Below, in pieces: positions 45,285-54,195 of a stretch of 64,000 nucleotides of DNA; the stretch's first letter is position 1; each line of letters starts with the position of its first letter. The stretch is from Granulicella sp. L60 (lineage in GTDB: Bacteria > Acidobacteriota > Terriglobia > Terriglobales > Acidobacteriaceae), in the NCBI RefSeq assembly GCF_009765825.1, contig NZ_LMUR01000003.1:315667-379666 (forward strand), in the 5' to 3' direction. The notes under the pieces were generated by a model. It had not been told where the DNA came from, did no database searches, and worked only from the letters and a program-made list of their open reading frames with translations. The position numbers and the translations under genes are program-made.

Positions 45285-45803
45285 ATCTCCAACGACATCG
45301 TACAAATCATGGGTACATTCAAAACTTTTGCAATATACGCGGGCGCCATCATCTGTTTCGGCGGACTTATCTTCGCTGGAATCCGCATGATGAGCGGACG
45401 GTTTCAAGATGCAGTTCCAGGCTTGTTCGGTGCAGGCGTACTCGGATGGGGTGCAGGCTGGATTCTTCATTTGTTCGGAGAGATCTTTTCAACGCGGCAG
45501 ACGAAGAATGTTACAGCCGCAAGAAAAGACAGATCGCTACCCCAGACCAAGCCCCGTCTAAACGAATCGACGGCGAATGGTCAAAAAGATTTAGAATCCA
45601 GCAGATTTCTCTTCGATCCGGATGATGCTGAACATACCGCGTTTCTTTTCAAGACTATCCAAACGACATGGATGAAGGTGTTTCAGCCCTTCCGCGCGTG
45701 CGCTGCATCACTTCCTAGACACGCGAAGCTCTTGCTCGATTGTCTATATGAAAGTTCGATGACAGACCCGAACTTTCATGCCCTTCATTTGTCTCTCCAG
45801 TAA
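45285..45803 (+). pseudogene. VirB2/TrbC-like conjugation pilin remnant
   Basis: The frame open from 45207 contains, from about 45285, NDIVQIMGTFKTFAIYAGAI, then GRFQDAVPGLFGAGVLGWGAGWI. These are the two hydrophobic segments and connecting loop of VirB2/TrbC-family pilin subunits of type IV secretion systems. The normal signal peptide is not in frame before it, and the sequence after about 45480 is unlike the family. No other type IV secretion genes are adjacent. It looks like a leftover of an integrative or conjugative element. An ATG at 45309 could still start a small membrane protein. Confidence 0.5.
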
Positions 45804-45853
45804 CAGCACAATTGAGATTGGCAATTCTCAAGTAAGGAAGAGTCTGTCCCGGC

Positions 45854-46429
45854 ATGGAGAACGAAAACAGCGCGTTATTACGGCCTCACCTAAGCCTCTT
45901 CGCTACAGAAGAGCGCAAGGGGGCAGCCCATCGCGCCTGCTTGGTCGAGCTGTTTCGTGAATTGCGGCTACCGCTCTATGGCTACCTTGTCTGCATCGGC
46001 CTCACGCCGCCTGAGTCGGAAGATGTAACTCAGGAGAGCTTTCTGCTCTTGCACCAGCAGCTCAGCCAGGGCACAAAGATCGCGGACTTTCGCTCCTGGC
46101 TGTTTCGCGTGGCACATAATCTGGCGGTCAACCTGCAACGGTCGTCGCGTCGCTTCCTCCATAGCGAGGAGGAACAGACCGCCATGAGCATCCAGGAGGA
46201 GCCGGGGAAGGGGCCGACGCCAGAAGACTCCTATCTGCAAAAAGAACTGGACCGGAAACTAGATCATTGCATGACGCAGCTTACCGAGCAGCAGAGGCAG
46301 TGCTTGCAACTGCGCGTTGAAGGGTTGAAGTATCGCGAGATTGCTGCGGTGATGGGGGTCAGCGTCTCCAGCGTTTCGGAGCTGATGCAGCGCGCCGTCG
46401 TTCGCTTAACAGGAGCGCTCCATGAATAA
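45854..46429 (+). CDS. ECF sigma factor (module B)
   Basis: A 191-residue ECF sigma factor. Region 2 spans about residues 33-98 (PPESEDVTQESFLLLHQQLS, FRSWLFRVAHNLAVNLQRSS). Region 4 is at about 132-188 (LTEQQRQCLQLRVEGLKYRE, then IAAVMGVSVSSVSELMQRAV). AAGGAAG precedes the ATG. The gene overlaps the anti-sigma gene by eight bases, so the two proteins are made together. It is the separate counterpart of the sigma portion of the fused protein at 34882-37752. It probably directs transcription of its own operon, including the receptor. Confidence 0.88.
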   Translation: MENENSALLRPHLSLFATEERKGAAHRACLVELFRELRLPLYGYLVCIGLTPPESEDVTQESFLLLHQQLSQGTKIADFRSWLFRVAHNLAVNLQRSSRRFLHSEEEQTAMSIQEEPGKGPTPEDSYLQKELDRKLDHCMTQLTEQQRQCLQLRVEGLKYREIAAVMGVSVSSVSELMQRAVVRLTGALHE

Positions 46430-48167
46430 GTTTACGAGCTGGCTTCTGTGGAGTGCGGATAATCACCCGAGCGACGAACAGATGGTCGCGTTTATTAATG
46501 GCGAACTTACTCTTCGCAAGCATGCGGCCGTTGCTCATCATCTGGAGGGTTGCTGGAATTGTCTTGCAAAGAAGAAACAGATGGAAGAGGCAGTCTTTGC
46601 GTTGGTGGAGCGGCGCGAACGACGGTTGCGACCTCACCTGCCGCCTTCTGCCGGCGCGGAGGGGCGACTGGTTGCATTGCTAAACGAGCAGAGCATCCGA
46701 GAAGAACAATCCTCACGAAACTCTTTATTTCATGGCCTCACCTCATTCCTGCCCTCCTCTATGAATCCGGTTTTAGCAAGCATTTTTGTTGTTGCCCTAG
46801 CGTCGATAACGCTGTTCGTCATCTGGCAGCAGGCTGCACCATCGCTGAGTGCCTCCGATCTTCTGGGGAAGGCGATGGCGAATGAGCATGCGGCCGCCGA
46901 GCGCGCGCAGCCTGGAGTGGTTTATCAGAAGCTGTCGATTCGGCGTGGCACGCACAGTATAGAGCGCACGGTCTATCGCGACCTGCAACGAAAGCGCGTG
47001 GCCAAGGTGCAGCATTTGGATGAAACCGCGACGGCGATGAAGCATGCGCTCGAGGCCGGCGGCGTGAGCTGGGATGAGCCGCTTTCGGCCATTGACTACA
47101 ACCGTTGGAGAGAGAATCAGCGCTTCGCCACGGACCATGTGAAGCAGGCCGGAGATGGGCTTGTGAGCGTAATCACCAGCGTGCAGGATGGCCCGATCCT
47201 GCAGGAGTCGCTGACCATGCGAACCTCGGATTTTCATCCTGTGCGCCGCACAATTGAGACCCGCAGCCAGGACACGCTGGAGATTGCTGAGCTCAGTTAC
47301 ACCGAGCTGAAGTGGAGCGAGGCCAATGAAGCGTTGTGGGAGCCGCCCTCTCTGATGCTCCATGGAGAGAGTGAGCCCACGCTAAGCCTGCCGACAAGAG
47401 AGTTGCCGAGCGGCGAGCAGCTCGATGTGGCCGAACTGGAGGCAAGGCTCGTTCTGAATAAATTGAACGCCGATGCAACCGAACAGATTGAAATTAAGCG
47501 ATCGAGGAACACGGTGCATGTGGAAGGCATCGTGGATACCACGGAGAGGCAGCGCGCTCTGAGTGCCGAGCTGCGGCAGGTAGCCCACGTCGTTCCTTCG
47601 ATCCTGAGTCTGGAGGAGCTCAACGCGCGCCGCAATGCGGAGTCTGGCGCGGCCGCTGTCATCGAGAATGCGGCGACGGCGCAACCGGCGCCGCTTGAAG
47701 CGTTCTTCGACGAAAAGTCCAGAAGCGCGGAGGAGATGGACAGGGTTTCCAACCAGTTGCTCAGTCTATCTCTTGAAATTCAGCGGGAGGGTAATGCTCT
47801 TAGCGAGCTCAACCGGCGTTTCCAGGGGGATGAGGAGTTGGACCCGTCGGGACGTTCCGCTCTGACTCAATTACTCACCAACCACTCTTCTATGCTTCGA
47901 ACCGCTCTGCATTCGGAGATGGAGATACTTCATTCCATCTCGCCCGTGCCTGAGCCGAGCACCGAAGATGGTCAAACCATACCAACCATAGGCACCAGTC
48001 TTATGGAACAAAGTAAGCGCAATGTGGCGTTATGCAGAGAGCTTATCTCCTCGAGCAACTCCTCATCCCGCACGGCGCAATCGATAGCCTCTGAAATGGC
48101 TAAGACCCTTCACTTACTGAGCAGGAATACGGTCTTACTCGCCTCGGAATCAAGCTCCAGTCACTAA
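46422..48167 (+). CDS. transmembrane anti-sigma factor with large periplasmic domain (module B)
   Basis: A 581-residue membrane protein. The cytoplasmic part has a zinc anti-sigma motif, H40-x3-C44-x2-C47 (AHHLEGCWNCLAKK). One transmembrane helix spans about 115-136 (PVLASIFVVALASITLFVIW). The periplasmic region is homologous to that of the fused module A protein: SASDLLGKAMAN against TAADLLTRAESA, SIERTVYRDLQRKRVAK against TMDRSIYRDLQGKRHAR, and RTSDFHPVRRTIE against RASDFHPIERTVK. It presumably holds the sigma factor and senses the receptor or substrate from the periplasm. AGGAG precedes the ATG inside the sigma gene. The periplasmic domain is not a FecR domain that I recognise. Confidence 0.82.
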   Translation: MNKFTSWLLWSADNHPSDEQMVAFINGELTLRKHAAVAHHLEGCWNCLAKKKQMEEAVFALVERRERRLRPHLPPSAGAEGRLVALLNEQSIREEQSSRNSLFHGLTSFLPSSMNPVLASIFVVALASITLFVIWQQAAPSLSASDLLGKAMANEHAAAERAQPGVVYQKLSIRRGTHSIERTVYRDLQRKRVAKVQHLDETATAMKHALEAGGVSWDEPLSAIDYNRWRENQRFATDHVKQAGDGLVSVITSVQDGPILQESLTMRTSDFHPVRRTIETRSQDTLEIAELSYTELKWSEANEALWEPPSLMLHGESEPTLSLPTRELPSGEQLDVAELEARLVLNKLNADATEQIEIKRSRNTVHVEGIVDTTERQRALSAELRQVAHVVPSILSLEELNARRNAESGAAAVIENAATAQPAPLEAFFDEKSRSAEEMDRVSNQLLSLSLEIQREGNALSELNRRFQGDEELDPSGRSALTQLLTNHSSMLRTALHSEMEILHSISPVPEPSTEDGQTIPTIGTSLMEQSKRNVALCRELISSSNSSSRTAQSIASEMAKTLHLLSRNTVLLASESSSSH

Positions 48168-48209
48168 CAAATAACTTTCCCAGAATCATTAACTACATGG
48201 AGACAAGCA

Positions 48210-51200
48210 ATGCTTAAGACAGTAGTGCGCATCATGGCGTCCGTAGTACTCCTGATTTTTGGGTATTCGGCGAATGCACAGACGACGGCCCAGTTTTCCG
48301 GACGAGTGACCGATCCGCAAGGGGCAATCGTCCGAAACGCGGAGGTCCGCGTTGTCAACCAGGCTACCGGCGTAGAACGCAGGATGGTGACCAATAACGA
48401 CGGTTTGTATACCGTGCCTTTCCTGAACCCCGGGGTGTACCAGATCTTTGTGCAGGCCAATGGATTTTCAACGACCTCAAGCGAGCCGATCACGATCAAC
48501 GTTGGCCAGTCGCTGAGCTTCGATGTGCAGCTGCGCCTGATGTCCTCACAGCAACAGGTGGACGTCGCAGCCAGTGTGCCGATCATTGATCAAACGAGCT
48601 CCTCGCTGGGCACGATCGAGACGACACAGCGTATCGTCGATCTTCCTCTCAACGGCCGTAACTTCCTGCAACTGGCGTATCTGGGGGCGGGAGCAAACCA
48701 GGGTGCGCAGAATAATGGCGCCCTCCGCGGCACGACTGACAATAACAGGCCGGGAATCCAGGTAGCGGTCAACGGCCTTACCAGCTTCGATAACAACTTC
48801 CTTTTGGATGGTGTCGATAACAACGAGTTCGGACAGGGTACCCTGGTCATTCAGCCCGCACCGGACGCGATCCAGGAGTTTCGCGTGGAGGAGAACTCCA
48901 TGCGGGCTGAGTTCGGGCGGGGAGGCGCCGCGGTGAATGTGCTGCTCAAGTCAGGCACGAATAAGTTTCATGGTGGTGTCTATGAGTTCATCCGTAACGA
49001 TAGGTTAGATGCACGGAATTACTTTGATCCGCAACGGCCTCCATTCCAGAGAAACCAGTTCGGAGCTTTACTGGGTGGTCCGATTATTCGCAACCGAACC
49101 TTCTTCTTTGCCGATTATGAGGGCGAACGGATTCGTCAGGGTGTTTCGTATGTCAGCTCGGTGCCTACGTCTCTTATGCACAATGGCGACTTCAGCGAGT
49201 TGAAGACGAACCTTTATGATCCGCAGACAACGAACCCTGTTAGCTCGCAACGCACACTGTTGAATCCCAGCAATCCATTTGTGATTCCGGCGAACCGCAT
49301 CGACAGCGTAGGGCAGGCTGTTCTGAATGTCCTGCCATTGCCGAACCTGCCCGGTACGGTGAATAACTTTGTGTATACCCCGAAGCAGGTAACGAATGGA
49401 GACCAGTTCGATGTTCGCATCGACCACAATATCCGTCAGACGGACCAACTGTTTGGACACGCGGCTTTGCAGGATGTCCGGTTCTTGAAGCCTGCGCCGC
49501 TAGGGGAGGCCGGAGGCTGCTGCCAGGGTTTCGGAAGTAACATTGATGGACGTGAGCAGAGTTATGCCATTGGCGAATACCATGCCTTCGGCAAGAGCAT
49601 TACGAACGATGCTCACTTTGCCTTCCTTCGCTGGCAGATCAATACCCAGCATCTGGATGAGGGGCAGGATCGCTCGCAACAGTTAGGAATTCCCAATGCG
49701 AACCGTGGAGATAACCCTTACTCCAGTGGTCTCTCGCTGTTCACTCTCTCCGGCTATACCTCGTTCGGCGACTCGAGTTATGTTCCTGAGATTGCTACCG
49801 ACGATACGTACCAGATCGCTGATATTGTGACGTGGCTCAAGGGACGTCACGCCTTCAAGTTCGGTGGCGACTTCCGTTATCTCTCCAGAGATTTCTTCCA
49901 GGCTGAGGCACCCTTTGGAACATTCTCTTTCTCTGGCCAGTACACGCAAAATGTTGCCACGGGAGATGGCGGCAGCGCGATTGCGGACTTACTGCTGGGT
50001 ATTCCTGTGAGCAAGTTGCAGGACAACCTAGCCAGCATGGACAAGACCAATATGAGGGAGTTCGATACTTTCTTCCAGGATGACTGGAAGATAGCTCCCG
50101 GGCTTACTCTCAACCTTGGCTTCCGTTATGACCTTTACTCGCCTGTAGGGGGTAGGGTAGGGAACTTCAACCTGCAGACGGGGGTTGTCGATAACAACTA
50201 CGGCCCGAATGCTATCCCCAACGCCGGCGTAGCGTATGACAAGACCGACTTTGGTCCGCGCGTTGGATTCGCCTATTCGCCTCAGAGCCAGCAGACCCTC
50301 GTGGTCCATGGCGCGTTTGGCATCTTCTACTCGCCTGAAGGCAACATCTTCAACGACCTTGGTGAGAACCCACCTTTGCTGGAGCTATACTCGGCTGCTT
50401 ATAATCCGGCGCAGATTCCGCAGACAGCACAGCTTCTTCGCTCCGGGTTCCCGGCAACGCTTCCGGCGATTGATCCTCTTCATCCGACCGGACAGGTGAA
50501 GACGAGTGGGCCGCAGCGGCTTCTTCCGCGCATCACGGAGTGGAATCTGGGTCTTGAGAAAGAATTGCCGGGAAGCTGGGTGATGAGTCTTGCCTATGTG
50601 GGCACGCAAGGGCAGCGCCTGTGGGATAACGAGGCGAGCGATCTGAACCAGGCTCCTGTGCCGCTCGATTCCAACTTCGGCCCTGCTCCTAACTATGGCC
50701 GTCCTTACTTCAACACCGATCCAGGCCTGAGCGATATTCTTACGATCGACTATCCGCGGTTCAATCTCCACTTCAATGCGCTCGAAACCAAGCTACAGAA
50801 GAAGGTCTCGAATAGTTTGACCATGCTTGCCTCCTACACATGGAGCAAGGACATTGGAACAAGCCACGGAACAGCGGGCACTTCGGTGCAGGACTCCTAT
50901 AACACCAATGGCGAGAGGGGCTATGTGGAGCCTGATTTCCGTCATCGCTTCACCATCAGCTATACCTACAAGCTTCCGTTCGGTAAAGAACGCCAGTTCG
51001 GCGGCAACATGGGACGGAGTGCCGATCTGGCCTTTGGCGGATGGGAGCTGAGCGGGATTACCGTGGCACGCACGGGCGAGCACGCGAAAGAAGGTACCTC
51101 GATCGATTACACGAACACGGGTAGCTTTGGTCCGCGGCCCGATCAATTGGGTAACCCCGCGGACTTCTCCATCGATCCGACGGATCAGGCACGGCTTGGA

Positions 51201-51542
51201 TGTACGCCGGGCAAGAGGACACTGGCCTGTTGGTACAACCCGGCCGCGTTCGCGATCCCCGCACTCGCACCGGGGCAGACCTTTGCCCATAACTTCGGCA
51301 ATAGCTATGCGGGTTCGATTGTTGGTCCTTCGCAGCTCAACTTCGATCTTGGATTAATGAAGAGCTTCCGTATCGTCGAGGGACAGCAGCTGACGTTCCG
51401 GGCGGAGATGTTCAACGTAGCCAATCATGCTCAGTTCCAGATACCGAGCACTGCGCCGGATGTCCCGGGCGGAGCTTCGATATCCTCGACGCTGCCTGAC
51501 AACCAGCGTGAGGTGCAGTTCAGCTTGAAGTACATGTTCTAG
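48210..51542 (+). CDS. TonB-dependent receptor, Oar-like (module B)
   Basis: A 1110-residue outer-membrane receptor. The signal peptide ends at SANAQ. A carboxypeptidase-regulatory-like domain follows (AQFSGRVTDPQGAIVRNAEV), then a plug with the usual blocks (VDLPLNGRNFLQLAYLGAGA, NNFLLDGVDNNEFGQGT) and a barrel ending NQREVQFSLKYMF, with a terminal Phe. It begins 42 bases after the anti-sigma gene, with GGAGACA before the ATG, so all three are one operon. It has no STN signalling domain. Its barrel is about 200 residues shorter than that of the module A receptor. The downstream phosphodiesterase suggests a phosphodiester-containing substrate, by inference. Confidence 0.9.
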   Translation: MLKTVVRIMASVVLLIFGYSANAQTTAQFSGRVTDPQGAIVRNAEVRVVNQATGVERRMVTNNDGLYTVPFLNPGVYQIFVQANGFSTTSSEPITINVGQSLSFDVQLRLMSSQQQVDVAASVPIIDQTSSSLGTIETTQRIVDLPLNGRNFLQLAYLGAGANQGAQNNGALRGTTDNNRPGIQVAVNGLTSFDNNFLLDGVDNNEFGQGTLVIQPAPDAIQEFRVEENSMRAEFGRGGAAVNVLLKSGTNKFHGGVYEFIRNDRLDARNYFDPQRPPFQRNQFGALLGGPIIRNRTFFFADYEGERIRQGVSYVSSVPTSLMHNGDFSELKTNLYDPQTTNPVSSQRTLLNPSNPFVIPANRIDSVGQAVLNVLPLPNLPGTVNNFVYTPKQVTNGDQFDVRIDHNIRQTDQLFGHAALQDVRFLKPAPLGEAGGCCQGFGSNIDGREQSYAIGEYHAFGKSITNDAHFAFLRWQINTQHLDEGQDRSQQLGIPNANRGDNPYSSGLSLFTLSGYTSFGDSSYVPEIATDDTYQIADIVTWLKGRHAFKFGGDFRYLSRDFFQAEAPFGTFSFSGQYTQNVATGDGGSAIADLLLGIPVSKLQDNLASMDKTNMREFDTFFQDDWKIAPGLTLNLGFRYDLYSPVGGRVGNFNLQTGVVDNNYGPNAIPNAGVAYDKTDFGPRVGFAYSPQSQQTLVVHGAFGIFYSPEGNIFNDLGENPPLLELYSAAYNPAQIPQTAQLLRSGFPATLPAIDPLHPTGQVKTSGPQRLLPRITEWNLGLEKELPGSWVMSLAYVGTQGQRLWDNEASDLNQAPVPLDSNFGPAPNYGRPYFNTDPGLSDILTIDYPRFNLHFNALETKLQKKVSNSLTMLASYTWSKDIGTSHGTAGTSVQDSYNTNGERGYVEPDFRHRFTISYTYKLPFGKERQFGGNMGRSADLAFGGWELSGITVARTGEHAKEGTSIDYTNTGSFGPRPDQLGNPADFSIDPTDQARLGCTPGKRTLACWYNPAAFAIPALAPGQTFAHNFGNSYAGSIVGPSQLNFDLGLMKSFRIVEGQQLTFRAEMFNVANHAQFQIPSTAPDVPGGASISSTLPDNQREVQFSLKYMF

Positions 51543-51645
51543 TGCAGGCCGGGCAGCCTTCGACATGCGTTATACGGCGTCGCTGAGGGCTACCCCGGTA
51601 CTTACCAGCCAAGGAAACAGCTAGCAATTTCGAATGGAGTCGATC

Positions 51646-52473
51646 ATGCCTCTTGCTTTTTCCAATTCTTATCTGAAGGTTCCTGCGGTGGTTCTGTTTG
51701 CGTCGCTCGTAGTTACGGCTCCGTGCTTTGGGCAGGCAACGGCAACGAATGGCGCCCCCCGAACGATTATGACGAGCGCCCATCGCGGTGAACACACGCA
51801 TCATCCGGAGAACTCAATCCCCGCTATCCAGGGCGCGGTTGATGCGGGTATGGACTATGTCGAAATCGATGTGCGCACCACGTCAGACGGCCAACTTGTG
51901 TTGATGCACGATCCGTCGGTCAATCGCATGACTGACGGCAAAGGACTGGTGAAAGACATGACCCTCGCGGAGATCAAGAAGCTCGATCTGGGCGCTCGTC
52001 TTCCTGGCCAGTTTCCCGGCTTGCAGGTGCCTACGTTTGACGAGGTGCTGGAGTTCTGCAGGGGGAAGATCGGCATCTACGTCGATACGAAGGATGCTGC
52101 ACCTGAGACGCTGGTCGCGGCAATTGAGCGGCACGATATGGGAAAGCATGTGATGTTCTGGTCGGAGCATCCTGATTTTCTGAAACAGATCGCTACCTTA
52201 CAGCCGAGCTGGCTACTTATGCCGGAGGCGTTCAATCCGCAGAATGTGCATAAGCTGGTGGACACGCTTCATCCACAGTTGCTGGGCGCCGATGAGCGCG
52301 ACTTCAATGCTGCGACGATTGCAGCTGCGAAAGAGGTCAATGTAGGCATTTTTGTCGATCGTCAGACGGAAAAAGAGTGGCAGGATGCGATCGATAACGG
52401 GGCCGTTGGGATTCAGACCAACTTTCCCGCGGAGCTCACTGCGTACTTGCGTGCTCGTGGTTACCATCAATAG
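51646..52473 (+). CDS. secreted glycerophosphodiester phosphodiesterase family protein
   Basis: A 275-residue exported TIM-barrel phosphodiesterase that splits glycerophosphodiesters to glycerol 3-phosphate and an alcohol. The signal peptide is residues 1-30 (VVLFASLVVTAPCFGQ). Active-site residues are H46-R47 (SAHRGEH), E55-N56, E73-x-D75 and H88-D89 (LMHDPSVNRMTDG), all as in the family. The ATG at 51646 follows GGAG; an ATG at 51634 is possible. It lies about 100 bases after the receptor and before a strong hairpin, so it is the last gene of module B. It may digest phospholipid head-group diesters or teichoic-acid-like polymers for uptake. Confidence 0.85.
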   Translation: MPLAFSNSYLKVPAVVLFASLVVTAPCFGQATATNGAPRTIMTSAHRGEHTHHPENSIPAIQGAVDAGMDYVEIDVRTTSDGQLVLMHDPSVNRMTDGKGLVKDMTLAEIKKLDLGARLPGQFPGLQVPTFDEVLEFCRGKIGIYVDTKDAAPETLVAAIERHDMGKHVMFWSEHPDFLKQIATLQPSWLLMPEAFNPQNVHKLVDTLHPQLLGADERDFNAATIAAAKEVNVGIFVDRQTEKEWQDAIDNGAVGIQTNFPAELTAYLRARGYHQ

Positions 52474-52507
52474 GCAAAGATGTGGTTTTTGTGTGGAACA
52501 AACAATA

Positions 52508-52551
52508 GGCTAGGCAAGACAAGCATCTACGATAGTGAGTCTTGCCTAGCC
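52508..52551. terminator. 13-bp perfect hairpin after module B
   Basis: GGCTAGGCAAGAC and GTCTTGCCTAGCC pair perfectly around an 18-base loop, 35 bases after the phosphodiesterase stop. No T run follows. It marks the probable end of the module B transcript. Confidence 0.6.
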
Positions 52552-52756
52552 TCGGCGAATCGAGCGATAAAGACCTGAGCGAGGTCTCCCTACCGAAGCC
52601 AAGCTTACACTCCGGCAGGCTTCCTGCTATGAGCTACTTCGCCGGAAAGGCCTGTCCAAGGGCTCCTGTTGAGGAGCTTTTGAGGACTGTGTCCGGATAG
52701 CTCGTAAGTCCTCGCAATCCACAGGTACTGAAGATACTGATGGACTCCCTACGGTA

Positions 52757-53400
52757 ATGGGTGACGGAGATGCATGTCGACGGTTTCTGCTCGCTGCCAC
52801 ACTGGCCCGCGAACTGCACGATGTAAGCCGGTTTTCGTCGTTCTTCGACACCATTCACCAGGATCCCACGCTCGCAGACGTCAAACTCATCGCAGAGCCG
52901 TGGGATGTGGGTGAAGGCGGCTATCAGGTCGGTCAATTTCCTGTATTGTGGGCCGAGTGGAACGGGCGCTATCGAGACACGGTCCGGCGCTTCTGGAAGG
53001 GTGACGAGGGCCAGCTCTCTGACTTCGGTAATCGCCTCACAGGTTCGAGCGATCTATATCAATATGACCGACGAAAGCCATATGCAAGCATCAACTTCGT
53101 CATCGCGCATGACGGCTTCACGCTCTGTGACGTGGTAGCTACAACGAAAAGCACAACGAAGCGAACAAAGACGGTACCGACCATAACGAATCCTGGAACA
53201 TGGGAGCCGAAGGACCAACGGACGATCCGCAGATCAATCCATTGCGAGCCAGGCAAATTCGAAACTTTCTTGCGACCCTCATGTTGTCGCAGGAGTTCAC
53301 GAGCCAACTTATCCATTTTCGGCTTTCTCACCCGAACCTTCACCGAAGAAAGTTCTTTCAAGACCGCCAGATTCGCGTAAAGGGTCATCCAGTTTCCACA
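52757..53400 (+). pseudogene. glgX: glycogen debranching enzyme fragment, frameshifted
   Basis: The sequence [20 protein letters not shown], then [20 protein letters not shown] and [20 protein letters not shown], is unmistakable GlgX/isoamylase-type debranching enzyme. Near 53131-53135 the reading frame shifts; the next frame continues [18 protein letters not shown] and [14 protein letters not shown] through [11 protein letters not shown]. There it jumps at about 53293 to [20 protein letters not shown], skipping roughly 60 residues that normally lie between. The N-terminal two thirds and the C-terminus are absent. The gene is dead. Confidence 0.82.
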
Positions 53401-53670
53401 GTGTTAGTAGTACATTGATATCTATAGGCACTATCTCAATTCTATTTGAGTTTGATGAATTTCTCACCGCTCAGCCTCACCCGTACCGGGCCCTCGCGAT
53501 CTTCCGGTTTCTTCTTTGTACCGAATCGGCCAGACGCCACGCGGATTTTCTCAGTCTGCCGAACGCAGCTTACGGCGTAGAGGTGTATTCAGGTCCTCCT
53601 CGAGAAAATCTCCATCTGCTGTGCACAGATCAGTCCGTGCTTGAGCGTAAGCACGATCAGTGAGCCTTGG
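53401..53670. other. short region without a gene
   Basis: This 270-base space between the glgX remnant and a hypothetical gene contains only short frames. It may include further degraded debranching-enzyme sequence. Confidence 0.3.
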
Positions 53671-54084
53671 TCAGCATTGGCCCTCGAAGATTGCGTAGTA
53701 AGTCTTTACGTTGGCCTTTGTTGTTCGAAGTTGCATCGATCCCATCAACGGGAAAGCTCGTTCCGATGATCCAGTAGGAGACATCATTACGGCGCGAACA
53801 ACAGCCATATGTCCTTCAGTATCTTGCTCGGGCGATCCATTTGCGTGCCAAGCCGAAAACTCTTCCGGTCTCATGACGACGAAAAAGGTCAGTTCGCCGA
53901 AACGGTTACAACTATAACTACCGGAAACTAAACCATCTAGTTCTATGCGAGACAGCCTAACGTTTGGATCGTCAACTGTAAGAAACAGAGGGAACGGCAC
54001 ATTTAACCATCCCTCACCTTCGACGGTGATGCGAACACTTTCTCCTGTGGCCTTCAAGTCACCACGATTGTTCTGGATGCTCAT
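53671..54084 (-). CDS. hypothetical protein, beta-rich
   Basis: A 137-residue protein with no signal peptide or membrane segment. It has several strand-like segments (ESVRITVEGEGWLNVPFPLF, VRLSRIELDGLVSGSYSC, GELTFFVVMRPEEF) and ends AFPLMGSMQLRTTKANVKTY. GAGGAAC lies directly before the ATG. No family is recognised. It sits between the glgX and MHYT-GGDEF remnants, yet its frame is intact and its composition looks coding, so it may still be expressed. Confidence 0.5.
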   Translation of the reverse strand: MSIQNNRGDLKATGESVRITVEGEGWLNVPFPLFLTVDDPNVRLSRIELDGLVSGSYSCNRFGELTFFVVMRPEEFSAWHANGSPEQDTEGHMAVVRAVMMSPTGSSERAFPLMGSMQLRTTKANVKTYYAIFEGQC

Positions 54085-54195
54085 GTTCCTCGACCCTTCG
54101 CTATGCGCTCACGAACAGCGTCGTTTGCATTCCGATGCAAATGGACGCAGAACAGGTTCATCATCTCGGAAGACGTCCTGAACGAATTCCCTTCT

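Noticed and set aside
44796..45470. 224-codon minus-strand frame over the VirB2-like remnant
   Set aside because: Composition is rich in Arg, Ser and Cys with no motif; the plus strand shows the recognisable pilin-like segment.
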